Shown piece after piece: positions 62,262 through 64,000 of a DNA stretch of 64,000 bases. Position 1 is the first letter of the stretch; the number at the start of each line of letters is the position of its first letter. The stretch spans positions 145,701 through 209,700 of the forward strand of contig NZ_LRAC01000155.1 in the NCBI RefSeq assembly GCF_001517085.1. Direction: 5' to 3'. Source of the DNA: Paenibacillus sp. DMB5. Lineage in GTDB: Bacteria; Bacillota; Bacilli; Paenibacillales; Paenibacillaceae. The position numbers and the translations under genes are program-made. The notes under the pieces were generated by a model that was not told the origin of the DNA, made no database searches, and was given only the letters and a program-made list of their open reading frames with translations.

Positions 62262-63119
62262 ATGACAGCAGCAATCATCAGCGGTAAACAGGTATCCGAC
62301 GAAATTCGTATTGACATCGCACAGCAGGTGAAGGACCTGGCAGAGCACGGTGTAAAGCCCGGTCTTGCTGTCGTTCTGGTCGGTGAAGATCCGGCATCCC
62401 AGGTTTATGTACGGAATAAGGAGAAATCCAGCACCGAGCTCGGCTTCCACTCGGAAGTGCACAGACTTGATGCAGCTACAACGCAGGAGGAGCTGCTTGC
62501 CCTGGTGGCAGAGCTGAACAGCCGTAATGATATCGACGGTATTCTTGTACAGCTTCCGCTGCCTAAGCATATCGAGGAGAAGGCGGTTATTGACGCTATT
62601 GCTGTGGAGAAGGATGTGGACGGCTTCCATCCGATCAATGTGGGCAATCTGGTCATCGGTGATGACAGTCTGCTGCCTTGTACACCTGCCGGCTGTATCG
62701 AGCTGATCAAGCGGACGGGAACCGGAATTTCCGGCAAGCATGCGGTCGTAATCGGCCGCAGCAATATCGTCGGCAAGCCGGTCTCCCTGCTGCTGCAGCG
62801 CGAGAATGCGACCGTAACTATGTGCCATTCCCGCACAGCGAATATGGCGGAAATCTGCCGTCAGGCGGACATTCTGGTAGTCGCTATCGGCCGGGCAAAT
62901 TTCATTGACGGCTCGTATGTGAAGCCGGGGGCTGTGGTCATTGACGTGGGCATGAACCGGCTGGATAACGGCAAGCTTGCCGGTGACGTGGATTATGAAA
63001 GTGCGCGGGAAGTTGCCGGATACATTACACCTGTACCAGGCGGCGTAGGCCCGATGACCATTACCATGCTGATGAGCAACACGCTGATTGCGGCCAAACG
63101 CCGCCACGGCCTGGAATAG
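62262..63119 (+). CDS. folD: Methylenetetrahydrofolate dehydrogenase/cyclohydrolase
   Basis: Bifunctional enzyme of 285 residues interconverting 5,10-methylene- and 10-formyl-tetrahydrofolate. Seen: VGEDPASQVYVRNKEKSS (with catalytic Lys), GILVQLPLPKH, DVDGFHPINVG, VVIGRSNIVGKPVSLLL (NADP site) and TPVPGGVGPMTITML. ATG 62262 follows AAAGGGGAGAG; the frame is open upstream without a ribosome-binding site. A ~180-nt gap after nusB contains only short repeats. Confidence 0.95.
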   Translation: MTAAIISGKQVSDEIRIDIAQQVKDLAEHGVKPGLAVVLVGEDPASQVYVRNKEKSSTELGFHSEVHRLDAATTQEELLALVAELNSRNDIDGILVQLPLPKHIEEKAVIDAIAVEKDVDGFHPINVGNLVIGDDSLLPCTPAGCIELIKRTGTGISGKHAVVIGRSNIVGKPVSLLLQRENATVTMCHSRTANMAEICRQADILVVAIGRANFIDGSYVKPGAVVIDVGMNRLDNGKLAGDVDYESAREVAGYITPVPGGVGPMTITMLMSNTLIAAKRRHGLE

Positions 63120-63128
63120 GCACTGCTT

Positions 63129-64000
63129 ATGGCGGCAGAGCGGCAAGTTTTATCCATCAAGGATCTTAACAAATATATCCGCATGAAGCTGGATTCTGAT
63201 GTGCTCCTGTCAGATGTGTGGGTGCGCGGGGAAATTTCCAACTTCACTCATCACGGCAGCGGACATATGTATTTTACGCTGAAGGATGAGAGCAGCCGGA
63301 TCAAGTCAATCATGTTCGCCTCGCATAATCAGCGCCTGCCCTTTGTTCCGAAGGAAGGGACCAAGGTTATCGCCAGAGGCAATGTAACAGTGTATGAACG
63401 GGATGGGCAATACCAGTTCTACGCAACCCATATGCAGCCCGACGGCATCGGCAGCCTGTACATGGCTTACGAGCAGCTCAAGCAGAAGCTGGAGCAGGAA
63501 GGGCTGTTTGCAGCGGACCGCAAGCGGCCGCTGCCGCGCTTTCCGCGCGTCCTGGGAGTTGTCACCTCACCGACCGGGGCGGCTGTAAGGGATATCATTA
63601 TTACGCTGCAGCGGCGCTTTCCGCAGGTAGCGGTGGTGCTGTATCCCGTGCTGGTGCAGGGCAAAGGAGCCGGGCCTTCCATTGTGAAGGCGATCCAGAA
63701 CCTGAACGCCATGGGCGAGGCCGACGTGCTGATTGTCGGCCGCGGAGGCGGCTCACTGGAGGAACTGTGGGCCTTCAATGAAGAAGCCGTAGCGCGGGCG
63801 ATTGCCGGCTCCGGCATTCCGGTGATCTCGGCAGTCGGTCATGAGACCGACTTCACGATCGCCGATTTCGCCGCCGATCTGCGGGCGGCGACCCCTACAG
63901 CGGCGGCTGAGCTGCTGTGCCACATGCCGCCGAGCTTGCCTCGCAGCTGCGCACCGCACAGCTGCGGCTGCGCCAGGGCCTGCTGCGCCGCTCCCAGCGC
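63129..64000 (+). pseudogene. xseA: Exodeoxyribonuclease VII large subunit (frameshifted, 3' end beyond window)
   Basis: Single-strand DNA exonuclease subunit. An N-terminal OB fold (VLLSDVWVRGEISNFTHHGSGHMYFTLKD) precedes the catalytic core (VGVVTSPTGAAVRDIIITLQRRFP; VGRGGGSLEELWAFNEE; VISAVGHETDFTIADFAADLRAATPTAAAEL). After AAAEL the frame reads LCHMPPSL; one extra G near 63916 gives AVPHAAELASQLRTAQLRLRQGLLRRSQR, the expected sequence. So a single-base deletion probably breaks it here. ATG 63129 lies 9 nt after folD, coupled to it. About 150 C-terminal residues lie beyond the window. Confidence 0.88.

Overview
The window is chromosomal DNA of a low-to-mid-GC, endospore-forming Firmicute, most likely Paenibacillus. 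Support: paired YesM/YesN sugar regulators beside SBP-permease-permease cassettes, surface proteins with copper-amine-oxidase N-terminal domains, a complete spoIIIA operon, spore photoproduct lyase, a Met T-box, and gene order from the patatin gene to xseA that follows the Bacillus subtilis yqhO-xseA block. Assignments come from reading the translations; no database search was run.

Layout: (1) 1-707, a minus-strand Fnr-type oxygen regulator running off the left edge. (2) 1.1-7.3 kb, two overlapping GH65 phosphorylases, beta-phosphoglucomutase and an esterase: phosphorolytic use of an alpha-glucoside. (3) 7.4-9.0 kb, an orphan OppA-like binding protein. (4) 9.5-16.2 kb, sugar-uptake module 1 (YesM, YesN, two permeases, lipoprotein SBP; no ATPase). 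(5) 16.3-22.6 kb, anaerobic fermentation block adhE-pflB-pflA with FNR/Rex-type operators. (6) 22.8 kb, HIT gene with an in-frame stop. (7) 23.3-29.3 kb, sugar-uptake module 2 (SBP, two permeases, YesM, YesN). (8) 29.6-31.9 kb, large secreted protein. (9) 32.1-39.2 kb, zur, yidD, T-box/metG, then znuA, znuC and, after a repeat-filled gap, znuB. (10) 39.3-43.6 kb, ccdA, splB, mntR, GHL10-type glycosidase. (11) 43.6-64.0 kb, conserved housekeeping/sporulation block: patatin, yqhP/Q/R-like genes, Xaa-Pro peptidase, efp, aspartokinase, yitT, yqhV, spoIIIAA-AH, accB-accC, asp23-amaP-DUF2273, nusB, folD, xseA (cut by the right edge).

Regulatory logic is unusually legible. The fnr gene has an FNR-type dyad in its upstream region. 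adhE has a site matching both FNR and Rex consensus, centred about 42 bp upstream of a predicted start site, plus a cre-like box. The adhE terminator hairpin carries an FNR-type dyad in each arm, and the right arm lies 41.5 bp upstream of a predicted pflB start. Zinc uptake starts from a sigma-A promoter with one Zur-like box between -35 and -10 and a second just downstream, with a zur gene 3.6 kb upstream.

Seven apparent lesions (mostly single-base deletions, one amber codon) disrupt genes including metG and xseA. As these are essential or universally kept, sequencing or assembly indels are the likeliest cause. Several intergenic regions carry dispersed repeat families and long inverted repeats. 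No CRISPR array, phage, transposase, tRNA or rRNA was seen, and no clear undescribed multi-gene system stands out; the most interesting material is regulatory and intergenic.
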